Assembly (NCBI GenBank): GCA_964344255.1
Contig: CAYFMQ010000003.1
Location: forward strand, 186,001 to 250,000
Origin: JAJFIE01 sp964344255
Lineage (GTDB): Bacteria; Pseudomonadota; Alphaproteobacteria; Rhodospirillales; Casp-alpha2
Length of the DNA stretch: 64,000 bases
Reading direction: 5' to 3'
Both the position numbers and the translations under genes were made by a program. Every line of letters begins with the position of its first letter. The stretch's first letter is position 1. Positions 9,245-17,413 of the stretch are shown here, piece by piece. Below the pieces are notes generated by a model that worked only from the letters and a program-made list of their open reading frames with translations, did not search any database and was not told the DNA's origin.

Positions 9245-9937
9245 TCAGCTTTCGCTTCTTTCCTCTGCTGTCTCATCACTTTCTTCAGAAGCGACTTCCT
9301 CGTCAGCCACCGCTTCTTCTTCTGCCGAAGTTTCCTCTTCGCCGGCGTCGTCTTCAGTGGGGACAGCCCCTTCTTCAAACAGGTCCTCGGCCGCCGCCAA
9401 GGCTTCCGCTGCTACTGCTTCGGCGTCCGCTTCTTCGGTTTCTTCAGCAGAGACAACGGCAGCGCCGGTTTTGGCCTGAATTTCCGCTTCCTCGACCGTA
9501 CGAGCGACGTTGGCTGAAACCGCAACGGTTACTTCAGGATGCAAGCTAACGCCGACGGAAAAGATGCCGATAGTCTTGATCGGAGCATTCAGAACAACCT
9601 GATTTTTCTGAATGGTGAAACCTTCCTCGGTAACTGCCTTGGCGATATCGTTGGCCGTAACGGAACCGTAGAGCTGCCCGGCGTCACCGGCCTGGCGCAC
9701 CAGGATGACGGACAGGCCGTCCAGCTTATTGCCCACCGCGTCGGCTTCATCGCGCCGTTTCAGGTTTTCTGCTTCCAACTGCGCCCGTTCTGCTTCAAAA
9801 CGTGACTTGTTTTCAGCAGTGGCGCGCAAGGCCTTTTTCTGCGGCAGCAGAAAGTTTCTTGCAAATCCTGGTTTGACGGACACTTCGTCGCCCATCTGGC
9901 CCAGGCCTTCAATTCTCTCCAAAAGGATTACTTCCAT
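9245..9937 (-). CDS. rplI: Ribosomal protein bL9 with acidic C-terminal extension
   Basis: Large-subunit protein L9. Residues 1-150 are standard (MEVILLERIEGLGQMGDEVSVKPGFARNFLLP at the N-terminus, the long connecting helix, then the C-terminal domain). About 75 further residues are almost entirely Glu, Ala, Ser and Asp, ending in DETAEERSES. Length is 230 against about 150 for typical L9. Acidic L9 tails are known in Rhodospirillales. The S6 protein of the same operon has a similar tail. Confidence 0.97.
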   Translation of the reverse strand: MEVILLERIEGLGQMGDEVSVKPGFARNFLLPQKKALRATAENKSRFEAERAQLEAENLKRRDEADAVGNKLDGLSVILVRQAGDAGQLYGSVTANDIAKAVTEEGFTIQKNQVVLNAPIKTIGIFSVGVSLHPEVTVAVSANVARTVEEAEIQAKTGAAVVSAEETEEADAEAVAAEALAAAEDLFEEGAVPTEDDAGEEETSAEEEAVADEEVASEESDETAEERSES

Positions 9938-9970
9938 AATACTACTCCCAGCCTGTCGGCTATTGGTATA

Positions 9971-10939
9971 TCAAATAGTTGTTTCATCTTGACCACCGTT
10001 ACTTCCGGGATGGTCGTTTTGATCTGTCGAAAAACGGTTACGGATACCGGCCCACTGCTCAGCCATGCCCAGGGCTGCCACCAGTAAAAGCACCCAACCC
10101 GACACCAGCATGGCAAGGTAAAAGCAGACCAGCAGCGGTACGGCGAAAGACACCCTTCGAACGGCCCAATGAGCGACAGATACCCCGAGAAAGAAGTAGG
10201 GGACTGCAAGCACAATGGCCGTATTCTGCGCGATATATCGAACATCGCCCGACGCCAGCAAGCCGACGGCAGCCATGAAGATCATGGGGTAAGCCATCCA
10301 CTGGGGCAGTGTCAGATCCTTGAAGCTTGGGCTGGGGCGTAAATTGCGGCCCATGCGTACCAGAACAAGCTGAGCCAGCAGGGCATTGATCACGAGCATC
10401 AATACCCAAGATGCCCCCATAGCGCCCGGGAATATGGAAACCAGCATGCTGATTACAGTTTCAAGTTCTACGGCCGTCAAAGAAGGCGCCATGAAACTGA
10501 AGGCGTCTGACAAATACCCCGACACCATGCCGCTGAGGCTATCGACACTACCCATGAGGAACATGCCGAGTGCGAGGATAAAACCGGCACAAAAGAGCGC
10601 CAGTGAGCCCAGAATATTACCAATCGGATACCAATCGGTTTTGCCATTCGGCGTTACTGTCTGGAGCAGGCTTTGCCTGGAAACCAGCCATGCCGGCACG
10701 GCATGGACCAGCCCGTAAACACCGGCGGCAATGAAACCGCCAAGCAATCCGGCAAAGAGGAATCCTCCCAGGCCCGCAGCAGTGGCCGCTACAGGACCCA
10801 TGGATAGACCAATCAGGAACAAAGGCAGCGTTGCAAGATAGGCGAACAGGAATGCGCCCGGCGTTCCGGTAAAGAACACCATGGAGGCTGCGGCGCTCAG
10901 GCCGCCACTGCCAACTGCAATGATCATGTTCTTCTGCAT
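9971..10939 (-). CDS. DUF2232 family membrane protein
   Basis: 322 residues with about eight to nine hydrophobic segments and short polar loops. Start ATG 10939 (MQKNMIIAVGSGG). This polytopic protein sits between rpsR and rplI in many alphaproteobacteria and is annotated as DUF2232 (YybS-like); its biochemical role is unknown. The co-transcription with S6, S18 and L9 is the strongest clue for identification. The last 30 residues are polar (RFSTDQNDHPGSNGGQDE). Confidence 0.82.
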   Translation of the reverse strand: MQKNMIIAVGSGGLSAAASMVFFTGTPGAFLFAYLATLPLFLIGLSMGPVAATAAGLGGFLFAGLLGGFIAAGVYGLVHAVPAWLVSRQSLLQTVTPNGKTDWYPIGNILGSLALFCAGFILALGMFLMGSVDSLSGMVSGYLSDAFSFMAPSLTAVELETVISMLVSIFPGAMGASWVLMLVINALLAQLVLVRMGRNLRPSPSFKDLTLPQWMAYPMIFMAAVGLLASGDVRYIAQNTAIVLAVPYFFLGVSVAHWAVRRVSFAVPLLVCFYLAMLVSGWVLLLVAALGMAEQWAGIRNRFSTDQNDHPGSNGGQDETTI

Positions 10940-10974
10940 GCGGACGTTGCCTTTAACCGGTAACCTTCAAACCG

Positions 10975-11199
10975 TTATTTAACGACGTAAGGAATCAGGC
11001 CAAGATACCGGGCGCGTTTAATAGCGCGCGCCAGTTCACGCTGCTTCTTGTTGGAAACCGCTGTAATACGGCTTGGCACTATCTTGCCGCGTTCGGAAAG
11101 GAATCGACTCAGCAGTTTGACATCCTTGTAATCGATTGCGGGCGCATTGGGGCCGGAAAACGGGCAGCTTTTACGACGACGGAAAAATGAGCGGCTCAT
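10975..11199 (-). CDS. rpsR: Ribosomal protein bS18
   Basis: Small-subunit protein S18, 74 residues, with FFRRRKSCPF near the start and the conserved region DYKDVKLLSRFLSERGKI followed by the RNA-binding basic stretch RAIKRARYLGLIPY. It overlaps the rpsF stop by 4 bases (11196-11199), so translation is coupled to S6, its partner on the 30S platform. Confidence 0.97.
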   Translation of the reverse strand: MSRSFFRRRKSCPFSGPNAPAIDYKDVKLLSRFLSERGKIVPSRITAVSNKKQRELARAIKRARYLGLIPYVVK

Positions 11200-11678
11200 G
11201 CTTCATCTCCTTCTGATTCTTCGACAGAGACCTCTGGTTCGGCAGTGGATTCTTCTTCAACGGTTTCTGCTTCTTGTTCGGATGCAGCTTCGGCGGCATC
11301 GTTATTGTCGCCACTGTCATCGTCACGGGAGCCACGGCGGGGACGATCATCGCTGTTACGCGTTCGCATCATAATCGACGGGCCCTCTTCAAGTTCATCG
11401 ACGCGAACTGTCAGGTAACGGAGAACGTCTTCGTTAATCCGCATCTGGCGTTCCATTTCATGGATCGCCGCACCGGGGGCATCGATGTTCATCAGAACAT
11501 AATGGCCCTTGCGGTTTTTCTTGATCTTGTGTGCGATTGACCGGAGACCCCAGTATTCACGCTTGGAAACGCTTCCACCCTGGTCTTCGATGATTTTCTG
11601 AATGTTGTCTGTGAGTGTGTCCACCTGGGGCGTGGCAATATCCTGCCGCGCGATGAACACGCTTTCGTAGAAAGGCAT
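11196..11678 (-). CDS. rpsF: Ribosomal protein bS6 with acidic C-terminal extension
   Basis: Small-subunit protein S6, 160 residues. The ferredoxin-like fold spans about 1-105 (FYESVFIARQDIATPQVD, YWGLRSIAHKIKKNRKGHYVL). The remaining 50 residues start basic (RPRRGSRDDD) and then become Glu/Ala-rich (VEESEGDEA). First gene of the operon rpsF-rpsR-DUF2232-rplI. The ATG at 11678 has AGAGGGAGC upstream. Confidence 0.97.
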   Translation of the reverse strand: MPFYESVFIARQDIATPQVDTLTDNIQKIIEDQGGSVSKREYWGLRSIAHKIKKNRKGHYVLMNIDAPGAAIHEMERQMRINEDVLRYLTVRVDELEEGPSIMMRTRNSDDRPRRGSRDDDSGDNNDAAEAASEQEAETVEEESTAEPEVSVEESEGDEA

Positions 11679-11703
11679 ATTTTGCTCCCTCTGGATTGTC
11701 TCA

Positions 11704-11740
11704 GCCCCGGACCATCCAGGGCATAGCCAGCCAAGCTGGC
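11704..11740 (-). promoter_or_regulatory. Structured leader of the rpsF operon
   Basis: Two adjacent hairpins lie in the untranslated leader: a 7-bp stem with one wobble (11704-11710 with 11716-11722, loop of 5) and a perfect 6-bp stem (11726-11731 with 11735-11740, loop of 3). S6-S18 leaders often carry an autoregulatory S6:S18-binding structure. I cannot confirm that this is one from sequence alone; the structures are seen, the role is inferred. Confidence 0.4.
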
Positions 11741-11758
11741 AGGGTTATGAACGCGCGC

Positions 11759-11786
11759 ACTATACACATCGGAATTGGGGTTTCAA
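11759..11786 (-). promoter_or_regulatory. Sigma-70 type promoter of the rpsF operon
   Basis: On the minus strand TTGAAA (11786-11781) and TATAGT (11764-11759) are separated by 16 bases, close to the housekeeping consensus. Transcription would start near 11752, giving a leader of about 75 nt ahead of the rpsF ATG. Confidence 0.65.
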
Positions 11787-12205
11787 GCGCTATGGCATGC
11801 TCTCGACAGATATTTTTTCAAGCGCGTTGAGGGTGCCGTTAACTGTATTTCGGTGCGAATCAGCAAGTTGAAAACAATCATTGTCCTGATGATCTGTTGG
11901 CCTAGATGATAATAAATGAGCGGTAAAAAAGGGAATAATCTGCAAAATTGCATACATTAGAATGTCATTATAAAATTTTTTCTAATATTGCCTACCCGAC
12001 ATAACGAAAATGTGAGTAGTATTCAATCCGTTCGGTGATTGTTTAGAATGTTTGGTGTGGAAACTATACCAATAATAACAACAACAGAAACGAACCCACC
12101 TTTTCCATTTTAGTAGTCACTACGAATTGGTCCGTGCCAGGGAGGCTGTAGGGCCACCCCGTATCATCTGTTTGATACGGTTTGGGTTATGAGGGAGACA
12201 CTTCA
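11787..12205. promoter_or_regulatory. AT-rich intergenic control region upstream of the YeiH-type transporter
   Basis: About 420 bases with no credible gene, between the divergent rpsF promoter and the transporter start. Two inverted repeats stand out: GTAGT-C-ACTAC at 12113-12123 and CCGTATCA with TGATACGG at 12159-12180 (perfect 8-bp arms, 6-base spacer), the second only 26 bases before the ATG. Either could be an operator; the second could also be a 5' UTR hairpin. No regulator gene is adjacent. Confidence 0.5.
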
Positions 12206-13768
12206 ATGGTTTATACAAAGAAGCATCCTGCCCTGTTGATCATGGGGGTTATGTTTCTGCTTATCGGTTATCTGGCCGATTCAGGTAACATGGACGCCCT
12301 GATTGCTTATTTAAAAGCAAAGAAGTACATGGGTGAGATGGTAGGAATGGGTTACGCCTTTGGCGTAATCGGTGTTCTTGTTGGGGCCTGGCACATGTGG
12401 GGAACCCACAAGGAAGGCAATGCTGATTATTATCTTTCAACAATAGCAGGAGCGATTTTTATCCTGTTGATCGCCATGGTTGTCCGTTGGTACGTGGCAC
12501 CCTGGGTTGCAGTTTTGAGTAAGGGCCTAGGCCCTGTTATGGGGGCCAAATACCTGCATCAGGTACTCGGCCTCAATTATGTGGTGCTCGGTATTATCGC
12601 TGGTATTGTCGTCGTCAACGTATTCCGGGTTCCTGAATGGGCCGAAAACGGCGTCCGGCTTTCAAGGCTTGGGCTCAAGACAGGCGTTATCCTGCTTGGC
12701 ACGTTGTACAGCCTCGCCGAACTGGCGCAACTTGGAAAACTTTCCGTCGTTATGATCGGCTTTTTCGTTCTTGGCTCCGTCGGCATGGTTCTCTGGATGG
12801 GGCGGCTCCGTAAAATTCCCAACTCCATGGCAGGCGTTCTCTCTGCCGGGATGGGGGTTTGCGGTGTTTCTGCAACCGTTGCCGCTGCGCCCGTTGTGCA
12901 GGCTAAATCGGTTGAGATCGCCTATACCATCGGCACTATCCTGATTTGGGGCGTGGGCTGTATGTTCCTGTTCCCTGTAATCGGGCATATCCTTGGGCTT
13001 GGTCATATCCAGTTCGGCGCATGGGCCGGTACGGGTATCCTGAATTCAGCCCAGGTGGCTGGCGCTGCCCTAGCCTATCAGCCGGATGGCATCGAAACCC
13101 TGAAAGTAGCAGAAATCTTCAATATCACCCGCGTTCTCTTCCTGCCGATCATTGTGTTGTGGTTGGCTGTATGGTTCGTTCGCAGGGAAGATACGGCACC
13201 GGATACAACCGTTAACGTCGGAACCGTCATCTTCGAGAAGTTCCCGGTTTTTGTTTTGGGGTTCATCTTGATGTTCGCTCTGTCCTCGACCGGTGTGTTT
13301 GCTCCGGCGAACCACTACAAGGGCAAGTTCTTCGACAATGACATCAAGGCTGAAAAACTGCTCAAGGATGAACAGGTCGCCCAATTGGCGGCTGAAATGG
13401 ACAAGATCGAGCGCAACGACAGGAAGGAAGCTGTTGGCCGCTTGCTCGAAAACAAGAAAATTATGAGCATTGATGACGACGCCGTCATTCGCGGCCTGGT
13501 TAACGCCAAGATTCTTTCCAAAGATGCGAACAGTGTTCTGAAGAAAGCACATAAGGCAGTCCGCCATACAGCGCAGAAAATCAAGAAGTTCAGACAATGG
13601 ATCACACTTCTATTCGCTTTCGGTCTAACCGGGCTCGGCATGCAGATAACGGTCGCCGCCATCAAGCAGGCGGGCGGACAACCGCTGGTCATCGGCGGTG
13701 TCGTCGGAACCACAAAGGCGGTTCTGTCGCTTATCGTTATCCTGCTATTCGTTCGCGAAGTCATATAG
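12206..13768 (+). CDS. YeiH/TauZ-type putative sulfate exporter with soluble insertion (PF03601-like)
   Basis: 520 residues from ATG 12206, which has GAGGGAGA upstream; an upstream in-frame TTG at 12182 has none. About eleven hydrophobic segments. The core matches the YeiH/TauZ (UPF0324) family: LKTGVILLGTLYSL, the inverted-repeat-like motif GVCGVSATVAAAPVV (about 217-231), and NSAQVAGAALAY (280-291). The family is normally near 340 residues. Here there are about 70 extra N-terminal residues with membrane segments, and a charged helical insertion at about 370-462 (many Lys/Asp/Glu) before the last two helices. TauZ/YeiH proteins are proposed sulfate exporters, and the nearby sat-apr genes make sulfate the obvious guess. 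Substrate is inferred, not shown. Confidence 0.8.
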   Translation: MVYTKKHPALLIMGVMFLLIGYLADSGNMDALIAYLKAKKYMGEMVGMGYAFGVIGVLVGAWHMWGTHKEGNADYYLSTIAGAIFILLIAMVVRWYVAPWVAVLSKGLGPVMGAKYLHQVLGLNYVVLGIIAGIVVVNVFRVPEWAENGVRLSRLGLKTGVILLGTLYSLAELAQLGKLSVVMIGFFVLGSVGMVLWMGRLRKIPNSMAGVLSAGMGVCGVSATVAAAPVVQAKSVEIAYTIGTILIWGVGCMFLFPVIGHILGLGHIQFGAWAGTGILNSAQVAGAALAYQPDGIETLKVAEIFNITRVLFLPIIVLWLAVWFVRREDTAPDTTVNVGTVIFEKFPVFVLGFILMFALSSTGVFAPANHYKGKFFDNDIKAEKLLKDEQVAQLAAEMDKIERNDRKEAVGRLLENKKIMSIDDDAVIRGLVNAKILSKDANSVLKKAHKAVRHTAQKIKKFRQWITLLFAFGLTGLGMQITVAAIKQAGGQPLVIGGVVGTTKAVLSLIVILLFVREVI

Positions 13769-13786
13769 AGAAAGGAGAACCTGATC

Positions 13787-13948
13787 ATGAGTACGCATGA
13801 TTCACAGGATATCGACCTGCAGGAAGAGGCCGGTGCGAAATTCCACCGAGGGTCAGCGCTTTCGATCTTCGCCAGTGACAGACGCGAGGATTTTATGGCG
13901 CTTCTCTTTGCCTTGCTCATCGCCCTGGGTGTCTACGTTCTCGTATGA
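13787..13948 (+). CDS. 53-residue single-pass membrane protein, likely partner of the transporter
   Basis: ATG at 13787 with GAAAGGAGAAC upstream, 18 bases after the transporter stop. The first 33 residues are polar (MSTHDSQDIDLQEEAGAKF then FASDRREDF). The last 20 form one hydrophobic helix ending at the C-terminus (MALLFALLIALGVYVLV). A tail-anchored miniprotein immediately downstream of a transporter suggests a small accessory subunit, as seen for other transporters. I do not recognise the family. The strong ribosome site and operon position make it a real gene in my view. Confidence 0.75.
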   Translation: MSTHDSQDIDLQEEAGAKFHRGSALSIFASDRREDFMALLFALLIALGVYVLV

Positions 13949-13986
13949 CCCTCAGTTGAGCATTCAATAGTTGAGGTATCAAACTT

Positions 13987-14015
13987 GGCCCGGCGCTTGT
14001 AAATGGCGCCGGGCC
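13987..14015 (+). terminator. Strong hairpin after the transporter genes
   Basis: Perfect 10-bp inverted repeat GGCCCGGCGC (13987-13996) and GCGCCGGGCC (14006-14015) with a 9-base loop. It lies 38 bases after the miniprotein stop and 17 bases before the UspA start. There is no clear T-run (TCCTATTC follows), so it may stop transcription only partly, or act as a 3' stabiliser. Confidence 0.5.
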
Positions 14016-14032
14016 TCCTATTCGGAGGGGAA

Positions 14033-14497
14033 ATGGCCGGGAAAATACTTTTAGCCAGCCATGACACGATCGGTGCCGTTGCCGCCGAACAGGCAGCCCT
14101 AGCGCGGTGCCGACATATTGGCGCGTCACTTCATATGCTTGTTGTTGTGCCTGATTTCTGGAAAGGCATGAGAGGTGACGATTGGCTCAATAATGCCGCA
14201 ACGCAAATCCGTTTCGGCAATTACGTGGAAAACCAGCTTCAGCGAGAAATAGTCGAACACGTAACTAGGGTCGCAGCAGAAGCCGAACAAGCCGGTGTTC
14301 CGTTCACTTCAGAAGCTCGGTTGGGGAAACCCGCTGATTGTCTGGTTGCTGTATTCCACGATGATGATTATCAGCATGTTTTTGTCGGCTCTCCCCGCCC
14401 AAAGGGAACGCCAGGATATCGCTCACGCATGCACCTGGACACCCTGGCCAGAGGATTGAATGCGCCCCTGACAATCGTTCCCTATCCAGAGGCCTGA
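14033..14497 (+). CDS. Universal stress protein (UspA) domain protein
   Basis: 154 residues from ATG 14033, chosen over the in-frame ATG at 14003 because GGAGGGG lies 4 bases upstream and the fold begins at once (AGKILLASHDTIGAVAAEQAAL). One UspA fold: first beta strand and helix, the middle strand HMLVVVPDFWKG, and VFVGSPRPKGTPGYRSRMHLDTLARGL, where the usual nucleotide-binding G-x2-G-x9-G(S/T) pattern is only loosely kept. Often found beside ion transporters and energy genes. The downstream gene starts 4 bases after its stop. Confidence 0.8.
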   Translation: MAGKILLASHDTIGAVAAEQAALARCRHIGASLHMLVVVPDFWKGMRGDDWLNNAATQIRFGNYVENQLQREIVEHVTRVAAEAEQAGVPFTSEARLGKPADCLVAVFHDDDYQHVFVGSPRPKGTPGYRSRMHLDTLARGLNAPLTIVPYPEA

Positions 14498-14501
14498 GAA
14501 G

Positions 14502-15122
14502 ATGAATGACTTGAATTCAACATCAGAGGCCAGATCAGATCATGCCTGGGTTTCCATTGAAACGCCCTATACGGAAGCGGATCTAAAGGCGTTTTGCCTG
14601 GATGTGGAACGTCTTTTCCGTATTAACCCCCTCCTGGAAATCAGGTCATGGACGAAAGGCGAGATCGATAACGAATACAAAGTCTCCTGGCATAACCAGG
14701 GGAATGGCATGTTGGTTGAGACGACGCTGAACGTTCTGACTGAGCCTGATGAAATGACGATTACCTATAAGGAGGGAATCAAATCCCGGACCCGAATCAG
14801 GACTGAACCCTCAGGTGATAACGCCAAACTTGTCATAACGGACGAATACGCCGGGTTGGATGACAACGTTAAACAGGAACGTATCGGTGAAGTTGATAAT
14901 ACCCTGACACGTTGGGGCGCAGGTATCCGCCAATACCTTGTAAAATGGGAGCGGTGGTCCTGGTTCCCCCTCTACAGATGGTACGTTCTCAGGTTTTGGT
15001 TGACCATGAAGCCTGTTGCCCGCCGTATTGCACAACTCCTGATATGGATCACTATCGGTGAGTTTGTCGTCTTTTTGTTTGTCGTTCTCATCTACTGGAT
15101 GAATCCGAACATGACCCTTTGA
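14502..15122 (+). CDS. SRPBCC-like protein with C-terminal membrane helix
   Basis: 206 residues. Residues 15-150 look like a beta-rich hotdog/helix-grip (SRPBCC) fold: WVSIETPYTEADLKAFCLD, FRINPLLEIRSW, then alternating strands to LVITDEYAGLDD. After a Trp/Tyr-rich segment (WERWSWFPLYRWY) a helix near residues 175-200 (IAQLLIWITIGEFVVFLFVVLIYW) anchors the C-terminus. START/SRPBCC domains bind hydrophobic ligands. I do not recognise a named family; the start ATG 14502 has GAGAAG upstream. Confidence 0.6.
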   Translation: MNDLNSTSEARSDHAWVSIETPYTEADLKAFCLDVERLFRINPLLEIRSWTKGEIDNEYKVSWHNQGNGMLVETTLNVLTEPDEMTITYKEGIKSRTRIRTEPSGDNAKLVITDEYAGLDDNVKQERIGEVDNTLTRWGAGIRQYLVKWERWSWFPLYRWYVLRFWLTMKPVARRIAQLLIWITIGEFVVFLFVVLIYWMNPNMTL

Positions 15123-15326
15123 TATTATCGAGTGAAATGGAATGATAGGCAGATTGATCGTTTGAGAAGCATGAATATGAACGATCCGGGCGCAAGCTAT
15201 TATTCATTTGCGTCCTAAAAAAAATTATTATATCTAAAAACAATAATATATGTTTAGTGAATATGTAGTGAAGAGGGATCAACATCCTTCAAGAAACAGG
15301 GACAGTTCAGATCTCATATTTATTTT

Positions 15327-15347
15327 TGACTTTCAGACTTAAAGTCA
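15327..15347 (+). promoter_or_regulatory. Inverted repeat before the CBS gene
   Basis: TGACTTT (15327-15333) and AAAGTCA (15341-15347), perfect 7-bp arms with a 7-base centre, ending 10 bases before the CBS start. The 235-base gap from 15123 is otherwise AT-rich and without genes. It could be an operator or a hairpin that affects translation. Confidence 0.35.
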
Positions 15348-15357
15348 GGGGACGGGA

Positions 15358-15792
15358 ATGCTAATTGACGATTTATCTCTAAAAACCATCGATGAACTTG
15401 TAACCATTGAACCGAACGCCAGCGCTGCGACGGCTATAAAATTGCTGACGGATAACAATATCGGCGCCTTGCCTGTTTGCGACGATGCCGGTGAACTTGT
15501 TGGTATCCTTTCGGAACGCGATATCGTTCGCGGACTCTCCCAGGGAAAAAACAACCACGATACCTTGAATGTCAGCGATCTGATGACGTCAGACGTCGTT
15601 ACGTGCACCCATGGTGATGATGTTGATGATATTATGGCTGTGATGAATGACCGGAAAATCCGACACGTTCCTGTGGTTGATGACGGGCTGCTTAATACAA
15701 TCGTCAGTTCCCGGGACATCATGTATGCCATGCTTGATGAAGCCAGGGATCACGCCAGGACGATGAGCTTGGCCTATGAAATGGTTCGTTGA
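15358..15792 (+). CDS. CBS-pair domain protein
   Basis: 144 residues made of two CBS motifs and little else. The first is around VTIEPNASAATAIKLLTDNNIGALPVCDDAGELVGILSERDIVRGL, the second around VVTCTHGDDVDDIMAVMNDRKIRHVPVVDDG with the C-terminal SSRDIM. Stand-alone CBS pairs bind adenine nucleotides (AMP, ATP, SAM) and act as energy sensors. Placement directly upstream of sat, which makes ATP from APS, fits a sensing role, but the target is unknown. Confidence 0.85.
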   Translation: MLIDDLSLKTIDELVTIEPNASAATAIKLLTDNNIGALPVCDDAGELVGILSERDIVRGLSQGKNNHDTLNVSDLMTSDVVTCTHGDDVDDIMAVMNDRKIRHVPVVDDGLLNTIVSSRDIMYAMLDEARDHARTMSLAYEMVR

Positions 15793-15849
15793 AGCTTTTT
15801 CGTTTCGGGCTTGAACGTTAGGCAGCCTGAACCTAGAAAATTGAAACTT

Positions 15850-15882
15850 TGGACCTAACAGTCCATGTCAAGAAGTGACATG
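15850..15882 (+). promoter_or_regulatory. Overlapping inverted repeats upstream of sat
   Basis: TGGAC (15850-15854) with GTCCA (15861-15865), and CATGTCA (15864-15870) with TGACATG (15876-15882), sharing two bases. They lie 59-91 bases before the sat start, in the only gap that could hold its promoter. They may be operator half-sites; no regulator is evident. Confidence 0.4.
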
Positions 15883-15940
15883 TAGGCAAAAATAACAACG
15901 AACTCATCCCATCCGTAAGGCAATCCTCAGGGGGTTTTTT

Positions 15941-17113
15941 ATGCCGGAGCTTGTACAACCACATGGCGGTGGCGCACTAAAACCGCTTTTGATCCCGGAC
16001 CACGAGCGTTCCGAAGAACTTAACCGCGCTGAGAAATTACCCCGGATCACCATGACAAGCCGGGAAGCCTCGGATGTCCTGATGATGGGCATGGGCGCTT
16101 ACACGCCGCTTGATGGTTTCATGGGTGAAGCTGACTGGCATGGCTGCTGTATGAATATGGCCCTGTCAAACGGTGTCTTTTGGCCTATTCCCATTACCCT
16201 GTCATGTTCCTCAGAACAGGCTGGTTCCATCGAGATCGGCCATCAGATCGCGCTTGCCGATCCTGACAGCGGTGAAATTCTTGCCACCATGGAGGTTGAT
16301 GAAAAATATTCGCCGGATAAAGAGCTTGAATGCGAGCATGTCTACAAAACGACTGACATGGCCCATCCCGGCGTGCAGAAAGTCATGGAGCAGGGGGACG
16401 TCAATCTTGCAGGCCGGGTCCATTGTCTGAGCGAAGGGGACTATCCTGATCTTTATCCGGGACTCTATCTCAGACCTGCTGAATCCAGGGCTAAGTTTCT
16501 TGAAAAAGGATGGTCTTCCGTCGCCGCTTTTCAAACCCGCAACCCCATGCACCGCTCCCATGAATTTCTGGCCAAAATAGCCCTGGAGGTCACCGATGGT
16601 GTATTCATCCATCAGGTTCTTGGTAAGCTGAAGCCCGGTGACATTCCCGCCCTGGTCCGAACCCAGGCAATCCAGGAAATGATCGATAATTATTTCGTTG
16701 CCGGCACGGTTATTCAGGCAGGTTACCCCATTGAAATGCGTTACGCCGGTCCGCGCGAGGCTCTGCTTCACGCCTTGATCCGTCAGAATTTTGGCTGTTC
16801 CTATCTTGTGGTTGGGCGAGATCATGCCGGCGTGGGTGATTACTACGGCCCCTTCGACGCGCATCATATTTTTGACGAGATCAAGGCCGGCAGTCTGATC
16901 ACCAAGCCCTTGAAAATTGGCGTCACTTTTTATTGTGAGAAATGTTACGGCATGGCGACAGACAGGACCTGCCCGCATGATGAAGATAGCCGGTTGAACA
17001 TCTCCGGCACGCGGCTACGTGAGATGTTTGCCAATAATGAAGATGTACCCGCCGAGTTTGGCCGTCCGGAAGTCGTTGAGGTCCTAAAAGGTTTTTATGC
17101 GGGTTCAGACTGA
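15941..17113 (+). CDS. sat: Sulfate adenylyltransferase, dissimilatory type (ATP sulfurylase)
   Basis: Homo-oligomeric ATP sulfurylase of 390 residues. In sulfur oxidisers it runs backwards, turning APS and pyrophosphate into ATP and sulfate. Nucleotide-binding motifs are intact: QTRNPMHRSHE at 198-208 and GRDHAGVG at 292-299. The zinc ligands of the non-fungal enzymes are present (C332, C335, C344, H346 in the CEKCYG...CPH segment). There is no fused APS kinase domain. It is upstream of aprMBA but separated by three small genes. The Sat/AprMBA pairing and lack of cysDN or cysC here support the oxidative role. Start ATG with CAGGGGG upstream. Confidence 0.95.
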   Translation: MPELVQPHGGGALKPLLIPDHERSEELNRAEKLPRITMTSREASDVLMMGMGAYTPLDGFMGEADWHGCCMNMALSNGVFWPIPITLSCSSEQAGSIEIGHQIALADPDSGEILATMEVDEKYSPDKELECEHVYKTTDMAHPGVQKVMEQGDVNLAGRVHCLSEGDYPDLYPGLYLRPAESRAKFLEKGWSSVAAFQTRNPMHRSHEFLAKIALEVTDGVFIHQVLGKLKPGDIPALVRTQAIQEMIDNYFVAGTVIQAGYPIEMRYAGPREALLHALIRQNFGCSYLVVGRDHAGVGDYYGPFDAHHIFDEIKAGSLITKPLKIGVTFYCEKCYGMATDRTCPHDEDSRLNISGTRLREMFANNEDVPAEFGRPEVVEVLKGFYAGSD

Positions 17114-17295
17114 CCGGCTACGCTGAAGGTCATCTTGTTCACCTGGTCTTCGCTAACCAGTTCGTCTTCGATAAGGTTTTGCTTTGCCATTTCAAACAGA
17201 TGTTCGTTTGTGATCAACATCCCGTCATCATCAACGATTATCTCGTAGGCTTGCACCAGGTTTCCATCTTCATCTCTTACTTCGATAACTGGCAC
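17095..17295 (-). CDS. Small acidic protein of unknown function, antisense to the end of sat
   Basis: 66 residues, start GTG at 17295 with GGGAGG 5 bases upstream. Sequence MPVIEVRDEDGNLVQAYEII then DDDGMLITNEHLFEMAKQ looks like a compact beta-hairpin plus helix protein. It is rich in Asp/Glu and has no membrane segment. Its last 19 bases overlap the 3' end of sat on the other strand. I recognise no family. The ribosome site, sensible amino-acid composition and placement favour a real gene. Confidence 0.6.
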   Translation of the reverse strand: MPVIEVRDEDGNLVQAYEIIVDDDGMLITNEHLFEMAKQNLIEDELVSEDQVNKMTFSVAGQSEPA

Positions 17296-17413
17296 TTATG
17301 CCTCCCATCGTTTATCTGACACTATAGTAGTGATGATCACGATAAAGACTATGCTATGAAACTCGAACAAGAGCCAGAGGTGGCCTTTACGACTTTGTGA
17401 AGCGGATTTTTTG

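Noticed and set aside
15941..17113. Assimilatory sulfate activation
   Set aside because: No cysDN, cysC or cysH in working form nearby, and sat lies with aprMBA, so the oxidative role is preferred.
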